Notes: a model not told the origin generated them from the sequence alone. A stretch of 64,000 bases of DNA from Undaria pinnatifida (GCA_012845835.1 JABAKD010000014.1:9166201-9230200); one strand, 5' to 3'. Numbered from the stretch's first letter, positions 21,797 through 32,962 are shown. Translations and numbers: made by a program.

Positions 21797-22562
21797 ATTG
21801 GCCCTGTCATCCATACAAGCAAGAAAGCAGAGGCACAAGGTACCGAAGTCCGTCTTACGAGCGGTTCTTGGAAGAATGCCGTTTACCGTTCATGCGACTC
21901 GCCGAACACCTCACGGCGCTTCGCGGTTGGTGCAAGCAAGGTCTACTTGGTTGGTAAAAACCCGACGTGCTCCGTCCCGGTATAATGGGTATGCGAGGGT
22001 CTACGGTCATACGACTACGGCCATGCAGGAATTGAGTACACCCCCCCCCCCCCCCCCCTGCCGTGACATGCGTCACATCCTATTCCAGCCCGTTTCGGGC
22101 CCTCAGATGACACTGTTATCTCAGAAACAACGGGCGACAGCGACCAACGGGTACAGACGCGGCGGTAGCGATGAAAGTGCGAACATGCGTCGCCTCGTTG
22201 ATATCACTTTCAAATTGAAACCCAGGTTAGGATGAATAGTTAACAATACATTCTTCTCCTTTTCGTTAATGCCTTCATCTCTCTGGACCACGCCGCGGGT
22301 ACGGTAGCGGCGGGGGGGGGGGGGGGGTACTCAGTTCTTGCATGGCCGCAGTCGTATTACCATAGACCCTCGCATCCTGACTATGCCGGGACGGAGCACG
22401 TCGAGTTTTCACCAACCAGGCAGACATTGCTTGCACCAAGCGCGAAGCGCCGTGAGGTGTTCGGCGAGCCGCATGAACGGTGAACTGCATCCTTCCAAGA
22501 ACCGCTCGAAAGACGACCTTTGGCACCTTATGCCTACTGTCTTGCTTTTGGATAACAGCGAC
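21797..22562. repeat. Family I: large inverted repeat, ~265-bp arms
   Basis: The left arm (21797-22066) and the reverse complement of the right arm (22299-22562) share GAGCGGTTCTTGGAAG, CGGCGAACACCTCACGGCGC-like, TTGGTGCAAGCAA and CATGCAGGAATTGAGTAC-type words and end in a poly-C/poly-G run. The inner ends carry CCGTGAC and GTACGGTAGCGGC. About 230 bp of non-repeated spacer separates the arms. Read inward, both arms encode a similar string (VLGRM(P/Q)FTVHA, RRTPHGASRLVQA, WLVKTRRAPSR), so a coding origin is possible. Confidence 0.8.
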
Positions 22563-22810
22563 CCACGACAGTAGCGGGGGGCTATCAGGTCCTCTTTCTT
22601 CAGCGACCCATGGTCTCTCTTCTCGCGAGTGTGCTCTGTTTTGTTTACGAGGCGAATGCTTTTGTTTTAGTTTCGTCTATACCCATGCCACAAAATATTG
22701 TTGCGTTTGTGATGGTTATAGGGAAAATCCTTCGGACGTTTGCACTGGTGGCCTAAATGGCCAAAATATGCGAATCAAAATAGGGTTGTCCCCGCTACCG
22801 TTTCCACACA

Positions 22811-23092
22811 GGCGCGTGCTACGATACAGGTATACCTTTTTTTGGCGAACATCGTTTCTGAATGACGGGGCTCTTTGACCTACGAATACTAAACTATACT
22901 AATACTATACTAACACTATCGTCGGAAATAGATAATTTTTTTAATATGATTTTCGTTTTATACCTATGCCATAGGATTTTCCATCCGGTAACAACTTTGT
23001 TTTTTCCTCATCAGTTTTTGGGAGAGTTCTTAAGCTCCCCAATTGAGGAATTCTCAGAAAGAACGCGGTGCACCTCTAATGTAGCACGCGTC
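22811..23092. repeat. Family A short TIR element, copy 1
   Basis: Left end GCGCGTGCTACGATACAGGT, right end CTCTAATGTAGCACGCGTC. The interior has TTTCTGAATGACGGGGCTC, ATAGGATTTTCCATCCGGTA and the TTGGGAGAG.TCTTAAGCTCC module. Reverse orientation relative to copy 44484-44741. Confidence 0.85.
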
Positions 23093-23136
23093 ATTCGCGA
23101 ATTGAAATAGGTTACCGCCCTACCGTTTCCGCACAG

Positions 23137-23400
23137 GCGCGTGCTACGATCGAGGTATACCTTTTTTCGGCGAATATGGTTTCTGAATGACGGGGCTCAG
23201 CTTAACCTAAAATCGTCGGATATAGATCATTTTCTTTCACACGATTCTTGTTGCATACCTAGGCCATGGGATTTTTTCATTCATGCGGTATATGGCAGCT
23301 TTATTTTTTTCCGAAAAATCAGTTTCTTGGGCGAGGTCTTAAGCTCCCAAATTGAGGAACCTCAGAAAAAAAGGGGTGCGCCTCTATCGTAGCACGCGTC
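23137..23400. repeat. Family A short TIR element, copy 2
   Basis: Left end GCGCGTGCTACGATCGAGGT, right end CTCTATCGTAGCACGCGTC. Same orientation as the preceding copy. The 25 bp before each (CTACCGTTTCC(A/G)CACAG) is shared, so the pair probably arose by tandem duplication rather than two insertions. Confidence 0.85.
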
Positions 23401-23635
23401 CAGGAAACAAACAACCCCTTCTGATCTCAATCTATATGCTCCTGCGTTCGCGGCGCGTAAAATTTTCGAGTATCAATGCGCGCCACGGCAGAGGTGCCCT
23501 TGCTTGTTCCTAATGTCTCTGCCTTGAGGAGCTCTATACATTAACCGATATACATTTTAACCAACAATGTACATTAACCAAACATAAAAAGTTCACGAAA
23601 TAGAAAACGTGAAAGAACGTGTAACTCTGCGAGAG

Positions 23636-23845
23636 AATGGGTAAACATTTTAAAACAAAAAATGATAGAAAATTCCGATTTGGGTTACTACACACTGTAG
23701 ACCCAAAAAAGGGCAAAATACTTCCAAGAAAAGAGACAGAAAAGTTCCATTTCGATTACAGTACTACCCTGTAGATGCAAAAAATTGGTAAAATATTTCT
23801 GCACGAAATGACAGAAAACTCTGATTTGGATAAAATTCCGACGAT
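23636..23845. repeat. ~74-bp minisatellite, 2.8 units
   Basis: The words GATAGAAAATTCCGATTTGG, GACAGAAAAGTTCCATTTCG and GACAGAAAACTCTGATTTGG recur about 74 bp apart, as do CACTGTAGACCCAAAAA and CCCTGTAGATGCAAAAA. No coding meaning. Confidence 0.8.
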
Positions 23846-24395
23846 GAAATCCTGGTGATTACCCGTACGTAGCCGTCGTTGCTCTTCTTCTTGGTGGACA
23901 CCCGAAAGAACAATTAATTGGCGAACACAGCATGGCGATATTGCGGTATCAATCACGCGAAAACAAATAGGGCTGCTGGCTGCTGCAATAGGAGTGGTAA
24001 CTTGCGTTCCGAACGGCCACCCAGGGCGATGCATTTGTACGACGCGCGCAGCAGCAAAATACTTCTCGTCCTGCGCGTCTCGTTTTTTGAAGACTATCGT
24101 GTTTCGAGGGTCCCGTGACTATAAAGGCTATGTTTACAGCAGCAGCTGTGATTGTACAGCTCAGCCCACTCTCTATTTATAGAACAATTTTGTGAGTGAG
24201 TGGTGAACGGTCGTACAACAATACGCGAAAGCCAACAAATCCCCTGGGACGAACTTCACAGCAGCCTTTCCTCCTAAACAGCATCCATCCCTGGGCACAC
24301 ACAATGACTGTACGAGAGCAGCAAATTTGAGGGGGTAACGAGCGTGAAGGAGCTTGTCGATAGCTTTCGATAATAAGCGCATATCGCTCGTCGTT

Positions 24396-24399
<4 letters not shown>
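23846..24399. other. No supported gene
   Basis: Short ORFs on both strands without domains. I see no repeat-family match. Confidence 0.3.

Positions 24400-24441
<42 letters not shown>
24400..24441. repeat. (CT)n microsatellite
   Basis: An uninterrupted run of about 20 CT units. Confidence 0.98.
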
Positions 24442-24443
<2 letters not shown>

Positions 24444-24467
24444 TCGCCGTCGACGAGAAAAATCAAT

Positions 24468-25007
24468 CGCATGCTACGTTACGGTAGAGGTGCAGCACTT
24501 TTTTTCTGTGGTTCCTCAATTCGGGAGCTTAAGACCTCTTCCAAAAAGGAGTCATCCCACGGTAGGGGTTGCAGTTGTATGATTGCGCCAAAATGTCCCT
24601 GGGCGATTGAGTTCCTCATGTATGTGAGGAACTGCCAATCAATAAAGTAATTTCACGAGTACATTATAGTTTCGAACTAAGGCATACAAGCTTGGTCGGG
24701 TTGTTTGTGCGAACGAATGCCTTCGAAGTCATTTTTCGGGTGAGATATTTAGCTCCTCTTGTGAGGGCCTCAGTGAGTGACTGATGCTGATGCTGCATGC
24801 ACCCCTGCCGTGAGATGGCTCAAAGGCTGATTTGGAAAACTATAAACGTGCTACCCAATGAAAAATCCCATGGTCTAGGTACAAAACGAGAATCATGCAC
24901 AATAAATGGGGCGTATTTCCGACGGCTTTCTTTCGGTTAAGGAGCCCCAGCCATTCAGAAACAATTTTCAGACCAAAAGTGATACCTTTATCATCGTAGC
25001 ACGCGTC
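24468..25007. repeat. Family A element, copy 3, split by a B element
   Basis: The left part GCATGCTACGTTACGGTAGA...GGAGCTTAAGACCTCTTCCA stops at 24548. After 24821 the A sequence resumes with CTGATTTGGAAAAC, AAAATCCCATGGTCTAGGTA, GGTTAAGGAGCCCCAGCCAT and the right end TCATCGTAGCACGCGTC. The interruption is a complete B element. Confidence 0.85.
24549..24821. repeat. Family B element inserted in A copy 3
   Basis: Left TIR GAGTCATCCCACGGTAGGGG, right TIR CACCCCTGCCGTGAGATGGC. Flanks are AAAAAG|GAGTC and GGCTC|AAAGGC, so a 3-4 bp duplication (AAG/AAAG) is possible. Orientation is reversed relative to the copy at 30780. Confidence 0.85.
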
Positions 25008-25694
25008 CTTTCAGCTTCCCAAAACGTGGGAGAGGTGTATGTGTGATCTCGCAAGCACTTGGTGCTGTACACGGTAGACGTGCAGGGGGTGCAGCGGGAG
25101 TTTCTGAGCTCCCATTCGATAACATGTCATGGCGTTGGGAGCTCAATGGCTTAAAACTTCCCGAACCATGACTTCGGAAGCGTTCGCTTCTGGAATGTCC
25201 TACCAACACTTCGATGCGCTAGTCCTCACACAAGTATACTCATATAGGTATCGAAATAACGGCGGGTTCCTCGCAACGTGCATAGACCCGATGGCTCGGT
25301 ACCTAAATTGTTAACACCTCTGGTCAGGCCATTGCAGCAGTCTCGATACGCATATTCTTGCTCTTAAACAAACCGAGTGGTCTTAAAGAAGGTATCTATA
25401 CCCACTTGACCCTGCGTCCCTCCACAAGCACAAAGCTTTGTAGGATAGTACGCGACATGCGACCCGACCAACCATACCACTTTCAATGCACCAGGTATGT
25501 GAAGTGCCTATAGTAACTGTCGCCAAAACATAACTGCAGTTTTGACAAAAAGCAACGCACCATGGCGTATGGCGTTCATCGTGAAACTGGTGTGGGACAC
25601 ACACTGAGCATTAGCATTGCCGCCCCTAAAGTAGAGCATCTCACCTAAAAAGTAAGAATTTTTCATTGGCCATGAACCGGCCAGAGAAAACACG
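25008..25694. other. No supported gene
   Basis: Overlapping short ORFs only. GGAGCTCAATGGCTTAAAACTTCCCG and neighbouring words near 25137 faintly recall the A/B internal module, but too weakly to call. Confidence 0.3.
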
Positions 25695-25858
25695 CAGGTC
25701 GGGTCGGTTCGGGTCAGGAGGGATTTCGATCTCACGTTTTTCATTGGGTCAGGTCGGGTCGGGTCGGGTCGGGTCTGGAGGTTTTCAAATCTGACGGGGC
25801 AGGTCGGACCACCCTGACTCGATCCGACCCGCCAAGAGTAACCCGACCCGTGAAACGC
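25695..25858. repeat. Family F element with short (GGGTC) array, copy 1
   Basis: Order: GCAGGTCGGGTCGG, box CAGGAGGGATTTCGATCTCA, TTGGGTCA followed by four to five GGGTC units, second box GGAGGTTTTCAAATCTGACG, then GACCCGCC and ACCCGACCCGTGAAACGCC. The same two boxes flank the 350-bp array at 47.8 kb. Confidence 0.75.
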
Positions 25859-26029
25859 CGTGCAAAATATGAGGTGCCGCGCGCTGATGGCATATCTCTA
25901 CGAATTGCCTATCATGCACACCTAATTGTGTTATAAATATTGAAATCGTATGGCCATTACTTTTTTGATGAGGATAGCCAGAAAGCAACCGATTTCCACG
26001 TGCCTTGGCTTTTCACCTTTGTCTCAAGC

Positions 26030-26160
26030 AATTGGTACAATTACCCGCCGCGGAACAAAACATGGCGAAACATGCTTGCCGAAAAATCGAGACACGCGGT
26101 GCCGACAACGTGCGACCTTCCGAGGTTTGAAGCATATTATTGTGTCGCATACATACCAGT
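26030..26160. repeat. Family L repeat, copy 1
   Basis: Contains ACAATTACCCGCCGCGGAAC, AAAACATGGCGAAACATGCT, GAGACACGCGGTGCCGACAA and CGTGCGACCT. Three more copies lie at 26.95, 27.57 and 28.23 kb. On the minus strand the core reads FVPRRVI. Confidence 0.65.
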
Positions 26161-26287
26161 TTAGAACATTTTTTTCAAAGACTCAAGCGTGGTGTACGCG
26201 TACACTTTCCCGGCTCCTGGAAAACCCGTGCTGTCACAAGGCGCCGTTCGCCCCCCCCCCCCCCCCCAGTATGTACACTGTTCGTCT

Positions 26288-26508
26288 AAATTCCTTGTTG
26301 TCTTACGCTCGCTCTCGCGCTCTTAATGGGTCCATGTGTTTGCAAGAAATAAAGTCCAATTGATCCCTTGTTTTCTTACGCCCGCTCTCGCGCTTAAATG
26401 GGTCCATGCGTTTGCAAGAAATAAAGTCCAATAAATTCCTTGTTGTCTTACGCCCCGCTCTCGCGTTTAATGGGGCCATATGTTTGCAAGATATAAAGCC
26501 CCTTCGAC
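26288..26508. repeat. ~72-bp minisatellite, 3 units
   Basis: Three tandem copies of CCTTGTTGTCTTACGC(C)CGCTCTCGCG..TTAATGGGTCCATG.GTTTGCAAGAAATAAAGTCC. On the minus strand the units stay in frame and read LDFISCK(H/R)MDP. The unit length (72 nt, divisible by 3) explains this without selection. Confidence 0.85.
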
Positions 26509-26559
26509 CTCGGGACTGCTCGGACTGACGAAATCGACCGTACTGCACACAGCGAATGG

Positions 26560-26836
26560 CGCGTGCTACGATAGACATATTAAGGTATACCGTTTTTTGG
26601 CTAAAATGGTTTCTGAACGACGGGGCTCCTTACCCCCAAAATCGTCGGAAATAGGCCATCTTTTTTTCGTATATATATGATTCTCGTTGTGTACCTAGGC
26701 CGTAGGAGAGTTTTCATCTGGGGGTAGCAGTTTTATTTTTTCTCCAAAAAAACCGGTTTTGGGAGAGGTCTTCAGCTTTCAAATTGATGAAACTCAGAAA
26801 AAAAGCGGTGTGCACACCTCTATCGTAGCACGAGTC
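26560..26836. repeat. Family A element, copy 4
   Basis: Left end GCGTGCTACGATAGACATAT, right end CACCTCTATCGTAGCACGAG. The interior has TTTCTGAACGACGGGGCTCC, AAATCGTCGGAAATAGGCCA and the TTGGGAGAGGTCTTCAGCTT module. It interrupts a minus-strand gag-like frame. Confidence 0.85.
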
Positions 26837-27007
26837 GAATAATGCCACTACAAACCACCGGGAGGGGCGCCGGCATTTATGGAATCTTGTTAGATCGGTG
26901 AGGATAGCTACATATTCATCGGCATATTCACCTACCGTGGCCTTTTCACCTGTCAACAACTTGCTAATTGTCCGCCGCGGAACAAAATTATACTGGGCGG
27001 AAATCAC
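26837..27007 (-). pseudogene. Retroelement Gag-like fragment, cut by A copy 4
   Basis: The minus-strand frame reads MISAQYNFVPRRTISKLL, GEKATVGEYADEYVAILTDL and then a short basic stretch. The VxEYADEYxxxLxxL pattern resembles the core of LTR-retrotransposon Gag proteins, which build the particle shell. No zinc knuckle or pol follows; after ~57 codons the frame runs into the A element. The first residues overlap the L repeat, so L may be a segment of this element. The assignment rests on one short motif. Confidence 0.35.
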
Positions 27008-27110
27008 TTGCTACAGGCATATTATATATGCAGTGCTGCCATTGTGCGGCATTCCGCGGGAACACCATATATATTCGTATGTAGTGACATACGACGCGGG
27101 GACACAACAT
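26950..27110. repeat. Family L repeat, copy 2
   Basis: Contains GCTAATTGTCCGCCGCGGAA, TGCAGTGCTGCCATTGTGCG and a following TAGTGACATACGAC segment that is itself repeated about 40 bp on (TCGTGACATACAAAG). Confidence 0.65.
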
Positions 27111-27564
27111 ATATTTGTATCGTGACATACAAAGCATATGTGCCACCGAGATGGAGACCCGTTTTTTTCCTACCTCTGGACGCAAGAGCCGTGGTCACAG
27201 ACAGGTGTCGTCCGCCCATCCTCTGGCCCATACAGTATGCCTTCGTTTTCATCGCGCAGGGAGGGTTCGGGACTCTCATTCATTGCTGCTCTTCGACCCT
27301 TTCATCGGACCTTGCTGACTCACGCTCTCGCACGTTCCACACGCCATTCGCCTTTTCGGGAAAAGTCCCTACGGGCTCTGGGCGGGCTCGACCTCGCCAA
27401 AACCATCAGCCTTCTTACCAGGTAAAGGTTACGAGGAATACAGCTGGACAACCGGGGTTACATGGCATTGTGCGGGTGAGGGTATAGCTACTCCTGCTAT
27501 ATGGACATCTGTTCCCTTATACGTCTCTCCGGTGTAGCTCCCGTTTCCCTGTCAACTGTCAACA
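27111..27564. other. No supported gene
   Basis: Overlapping ORFs on both strands (for example 27008-27487 +) have no domain. Part is the tail of L copy 2. Confidence 0.3.
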
Positions 27565-27695
27565 GTTAGAATCTAGATGTTGATCACCCGCCGCGGAACA
27601 AAATATCGCGGAAGTTAGTTGCTCTAGACATCTGAGGTGCCGCCAATGCGCGACCTTACACGGTGACGCATACGATATACGGGCACATGACATAC
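27565..27695. repeat. Family L repeat, copy 3
   Basis: Contains GATCACCCGCCGCGGAACAA, GAGGTGCCGCCAATGCGCGA, ACACGGTGACGCATACGATA and GACATACCAATCGAGATC. Confidence 0.65.
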
Positions 27696-28229
27696 CAATC
27701 GAGATCCCCTATAGCACGGGGGGGTCACACGATGATACATGCCACTCGAAACCCTAGGGATCGTAGCTATAATATTTAAATTGATTTGTTGCTGTTTGCG
27801 TTTTTCGTTCAGCAATGCTGCGCGGTCGTCTGCGAAGGAGAGGGGGCTGTGGCGTTATAGTAAGTGTTCGGAGGTCGGACAGATGACATTCTTACATCTA
27901 GTAATTAGAAGGCGCCTTTCAGGGCAAACATGTCCCTGGTAAACATGATGTGTGCTTGCCAGCTGTTGTTGTTGCTGGGGGAGAGCCGGATAGACCGTCT
28001 AATCTATTTAACACCACATTCACGCCTCCTGGGTAGTAGGGCATATGTTACTACGTGTGGCCCAACTATGTATACAGATCCTCCACATCATATCATAGCT
28101 TGGCACCTGGTCGTACTCGGTACCAAATAGGATCTATTAATAGATCATCTAAGTCGTGATCTGCCTGATACCAGTTTGTATTAGAATAAACCGCTGTGTG
28201 TGGCGGTTTCACCCGTCAACACTAGTTGT
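27696..28229. other. No supported gene
   Basis: Nothing recognisable on either strand. Confidence 0.3.
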
Positions 28230-28365
28230 CCTTAATTACCCGCCGCGGAAGAAAACACATTACTTGCCATACTGAGACATGCAGTGCTGCCAGTGTGCGA
28301 CCTGCCACGGCGTGACGTGGAGCATATACATGTTAATAGTGACACACACGAGACCAATGGAGAGC
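28230..28365. repeat. Family L repeat, copy 4
   Basis: Contains TTAATTACCCGCCGCGGAAG, GAGACATGCAGTGCTGCCAG, TGTGCGACCTGCCACGG and TAGTGACACACACGAGACCA. Confidence 0.65.
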
Positions 28366-30779
28366 CTATCTATGGCGTCACCGTGACACATGCGCCGGTC
28401 TAGGTCCTACGGATCCTCCTGTATTGACGTTTATTATTTTCGCTCATCAGGAAGCAACTGATACTGCGACAGTCTGACGAAAAAGGAGGGGCTGCTGTAA
28501 ACTACGTCTAACCTATACAAAGAGGGGTTCGTAGCCCGCGTGCTCAAGAAAATCGCATTATCATCAGCATCCTCATGTGCCCTATCAGTTTATACGACCG
28601 ATTGTTGGCTTGGGAGCAGCCCGTACGACGAACGCCAATAGAATATGCAGCCAATACACTTTTAGATCCCGCTAGTGTTCTATTGCGGCGAAACTGCAGC
28701 GTGGTGGAAATACCGACGCCCGCGCGGCAAAGCCTCGAGCCACGCCCCCCCCCCGGTAGGTTGAGTAGGGAATGCTCGAGATGATTGCTCTTGGGCCTGT
28801 TCACTTCACCTCCCATCACAATTTCGGAGCAAAAATTTATCCATCGTGTTCGCAAAATCCCCGTCATCCATGGCCAGCAAAAAATACCCCCGTCTCTTCG
28901 CCGCATGTGGATGCTATCTTCTCAGGGTTCCTATTCGAGGAGGTCCACACCAAACCAACGTAGTGCAGTCACCACAGAAACTGAAAGCGCAACTTTGAGG
29001 GAGGAGGGGGGAAGGGCGGGGGTTTGAACCCGATCACGATCCCCTTTCAAGAGCTCTGGGCACCAGACGAATCACGACATCAGCGACATGGGGTGGAGAG
29101 CTTTCCTTTGTCAGAAGCGTTTTGGCGACAATGTGCCCCATCAGATTAAGCCTATCGCATAGGACGAGTCCTTCCCCTTTTTCCTCTATATCTCTTGTAG
29201 TACATCATATCTCTTGTAGTACATCATATCTCTTGTATTACGCCCTTTTCATTGTTTGTGAAACATTTTGGTTATTTTGGACGTGTCGTTTTGCCGGGCG
29301 TACGTACCGTTCCAAGCACAAGTAAGTGTCGATACACCGTTCGGGTTCAATCCACTACGCTTGTATTCTGCGCAACATCTATCCATGTTACAAGAGGGGA
29401 TAGGACCGCCGCCTCCGCCCCAATGGCGGAACGAATTTGGGAACAGGATGTCAACGGGTTACCATGCAGTACGTATCGTACGGCGTACGTGTCTGGGGTC
29501 GACTTGATATCTCGAAGGGGTTGCAGATCTAAAAGAATGAACACGGTCGCAGTCGTTCCACTGATGTATAGCAGGAATCATACGGTCATATGAGCTGCTG
29601 CTTTTGTTTCTGCTGTGTGCTTCGTTTAATACTTGGTGTGAGGTTCGACGATGTGTGTTTGGTTGTTGCACTGGACGTGAGCATGTTGTTGTCGTGTCGT
29701 CGTTCGATCTCATTGGACGTGTACATGTTGCCGTCGTGGTCCGGTTTTGTGCTGTCCACCAGCCACACACACGTACACCGTGGCTACCGGCACACAGGCA
29801 AGAGCTTGGAGCACGACTGCCGTTGTACCACTCTGCTGTACCGCTGCAGCAGCTGTGTTTCTTCGCTGCGAGGCTGAGTGGCTGCCTTGGAAAAAAACGC
29901 AACCGCTCTTTTTTATCGTTTTGTGTGTGTGCCTACAACGTGACAGCACGCACTCCACTCACTCACACATACATACAGACTCCCTCAAACACACATATAT
30001 ATACGCATTCTCCACGTCCCCGCCCGCACGACTGTCAATCAAAAACTCGATGTTGATATTCGGTCTCAATACCCAGGAACCTTCTGCGCCGGATGAAAAA
30101 CTCCGGCGGGTATCGGAACGGCATTTTTTGACGACCGGACCTAGAGTTCCCCTTCTTGGTGTATTGTACATTCAATTACTTATGATATTAACAACAAATC
30201 GTACTCTACTTTTATTATTGTCCGCCGACCATACAGATAGAGTAGATGATGATGTCGTTCCGATCAAAATCGAACATACCCCTGTCTGGACATAATGCCG
30301 TTATGAGGATCTCTCAACTCTAGTTTATACAACTAGTTATTTGTATCGCCTATACACGAAAGAAGCAATATGCTCCATAACTTCCGATCGATGGCGTGTC
30401 CCTGTACTTCGAATTATTACCCGTACTGTTAACAATGCGCATGCTTTGAGACAGGGGGCGCAGAGCACTTTTTTTTTTTTTTTGCATTTGATCGTTTCTG
30501 ACCGTGGCGGCGGGCCCCGCTACACAAAAAAGCACCATTGTTTAGTAACATTGCGTGGTGGAACGGAATGCAATTGAAAACAAGACGCACGCGTGCGTGC
30601 AGGATATTATGCATGTATGTATGTGTCACTTCGTACCGTGGGCATGCCGTATTTATTTATTTTTTTGGGAGATCCACTCAAGTGTGCGAGGCGGCTCAGA
30701 AAATGTACTTGCACCCCTAGCCCGTGGCTCCTGTACTACGATACCAGTCGCGCAGTGCGGGAATCTTGTTGGGCCAAAT
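28366..30779. other. No supported gene; scattered simple repeats
   Basis: Contains a 22-bp direct repeat (CATATCTCTTGTAGTACAT, 2.5 units, 29185-29240), a GTTG/CGTG-rich stretch at 29590-29760 that yields long but compositionally biased ORFs on both strands, and a T run at 30470-30483. No domain is recognised in any ORF here, including the 147-codon minus-strand and 182-codon plus-strand ones. Confidence 0.3.
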
Positions 30780-31048
30780 GAGTCATTCCACGGTTGGGGT
30801 GTAGCATCATCAGTCCCTGAGGTCCTCACATGAGAAACTCAATATCTCACACCCGAAAACTGACTTTGAAAGCATTCACTAGCACAACCCGACCAAGTAT
30901 CTATGCCTTAATCCTAAAACCGTATGTACTCGTGAAATTACTTGATTAATGACTAACCGAAGCCAGTTCCTCGCTTGAGGAGCTCAATCGGACGGGTACA
31001 CTATTATTAGTTAATCCAACCACTGCAACTCCTACCGTGGGATGGCTC
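30780..31048. repeat. Family B short TIR element (reference-like copy)
   Basis: Left TIR GAGTCATTCCACGGTTGGGG, right TIR GCAACTCCTACCGTGGGATG then GCTC. The interior has TGAGGTCCTCACATGAGAAA, CTCAATATCTCAC, ACTGACTTTGAAAGCATTCA, GCACAACCCGACCAAG, ACTCGTGAAATTACTTGATT, AATGACTAACCG and TTCCTCGCTTGAGGAGCTCA. 269 bp, non-coding. Confidence 0.9.
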
Positions 31049-32802
31049 AACCATTGTCATATTGTAGGCCAGGTGTTGTTGTTTATGGTCGGACCGTTTG
31101 ATGTCTCGTACTACCACAATACTTCGTATGTGTACAATATTTGCTTGTAATCTTGACAACAATGCGCAAATAATAGGTAGCGCGCGAATAACAAAAAAAC
31201 GATGCCCAACTGGTTCAGCAAGAAAACGAACACCACCATAATTATATAAGGATACGGAAAGCACCGAAAACGCACGACAACCGAAAACCGGTTTCGACGT
31301 AAAAACAACGGCTGGCTAGTACAAAGACCCTTCATTCACTGCATCTCATCTGCATAATAGTACATATATACCTGGTATCCAACATCGACCACGCCGCGCC
31401 TCCCTCAAGCTCACCTGGCCATATCATCATGTTTGCTAGACGCTGGATTTCGCACGAAGAAACGCAGCAGGCCCCTCCCCCGATCCTTTCGCTACAGGAC
31501 CGTAATAAATCAAGAATGCTATTGGTACGTCTCCCTCTGTGGTGAAACGTCGATTGTACCGCCTGCGGCTCAGGCCTGGTGTACTGTCTGAATGTGGGAC
31601 TCTAGAGAAGCTCGGAGAGCACCCCCCTCGAGCATGGTTCGTGGCGCAAGATTCCCGTCTGGTTTTGTTATCCTTTGTGTGCTCTACCAGGTACGATGTA
31701 GTAGCTAGCTACAGAATGTCTAGACTATGCAAATAGTCTTTATATTTTATGAAGATTTTTCAAGGACGTCAGCCGTGAGTTCGACGAATTTCGGATCAAT
31801 ACTTGTACTCATCTTTGCGAGCTGCGTTGTTGGTACTTGTAATATACTATGTGGGTGAGATTTTTTGTACATTCGCAAGATTTGTATGGTGTTGATTCTC
31901 TGAGTCGAGTGCCTAGAAATTTGACGGCTCGAATGCCAAAATGACCCCCCCAATTACTGCTACAGCGAGGATAATAACCTGCATCGTACCGGCAGTATTC
32001 TTGCTTTTCGTGCGTTGTATCTAACTCGTCCTGCATTTCATCCCCACTATCCGAACCACTTTCCGCACAACATATGTATACACCATTATTCATATTATAC
32101 TAACATTAATTGATATCGTATAGCTCGGACTTGGTAGGATTCAGGGCCGACCGATGAGTGAGGATATATATGACGAAACGCACTACCTACGGATGGCGAC
32201 GACGGCCCACTTGATCCTTACCCTACAAGGATAACACTGCGCCAACTTTCGCGCGGCTCATTTCAAGCAGCGTCTTCCTCGAAAATTGTGCGTGGACATT
32301 GGCTACGATAGAGGTGGCATTTGGTGGGGGGAAATATTTGTGACCACGAGGGTTCCTTAATTGGGATCCTGCCCGATATACTCGAGACTTTCCTCTGTGT
32401 GCTTTGCATATGTACTCGTTGGCCATAGGATTGTTCACCAGACATACGGCACTTTTTTGTTTTTGTTAATAAACTCAGTTATTTTTCCCCGGTGGGTTTT
32501 AGATCCGCTGAAGTTAAAGTAAGTGTTAGAATATGCAGGCTCTACAGAACCTCTATCGCTCTATCGCAGCATCGATAGGCTGATGAAGCTCCGAAGCGGG
32601 GGTAGGTGTTCCCCAATGAATGCTTGATTCGCTTTCGCACACGGTAGCACCGCCAAGGGTATGTGAAGGGCACGACGCCACACGTAGGAACAAGAAACAA
32701 GAAGAACGAGAAGCCCTGTACACTGGCCTGCAGGGTATAATACGTAGGTCAGATACGCCCAACTCAACGAGCTCTCACGCTTTCCTCTAGCAGTAGCCTT
32801 CT
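31049..32802. other. No supported gene
   Basis: At 31745-31830 the words AGGACGTCAGCCGTGAGTTC and ACTCATCTTTGCGAGCTGCG recall family H and a stretch near 5270, so a diverged H-like fragment is possible. An A-like terminus GGCTACGATAGAGGTGGCA sits at about 32301. Nothing else. Confidence 0.3.
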
Positions 32803-32962
32803 CTTTCTTTCTAGCGGTGTAAACACACTTACTTGGCAAAATAAAGCACGATCACTGAAACGACGTTTTTGTTGGAGTGTCCCACGCTTCTTTCTAGCCG
32901 TATAGACAAACTTTGGAAAGTAAGCACAATGACTGACACGGCATGTTTGTTAGATTGTCGTC
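32803..32962. repeat. Two tandem ~78-bp units
   Basis: CTTTCTTTCTAGC(G/C)GT.TA.AC..AC..TTGG.AA...AAGCAC(G)AT and CTGA(A/C)ACG.C.T.TTTGTT recur about 78 bp apart. No coding meaning seen. Confidence 0.7.

Noticed and set aside
29000-29040. GGGTTTGAACCCG considered as a tRNA T-arm
   Set aside because: No acceptor stem, D-arm or anticodon arm could be drawn around it.
29604-30295. Overlapping 150- and 182-codon plus-strand ORFs
   Set aside because: They span simple GTTG and CACA-type sequence, overlap each other and a minus-strand ORF, and show no domain.
32480-32530. GATCCGCTGAAGTTAAAG considered as the 5' end of large-subunit rRNA
   Set aside because: The similarity is one short word; surrounding rRNA sequence is absent.
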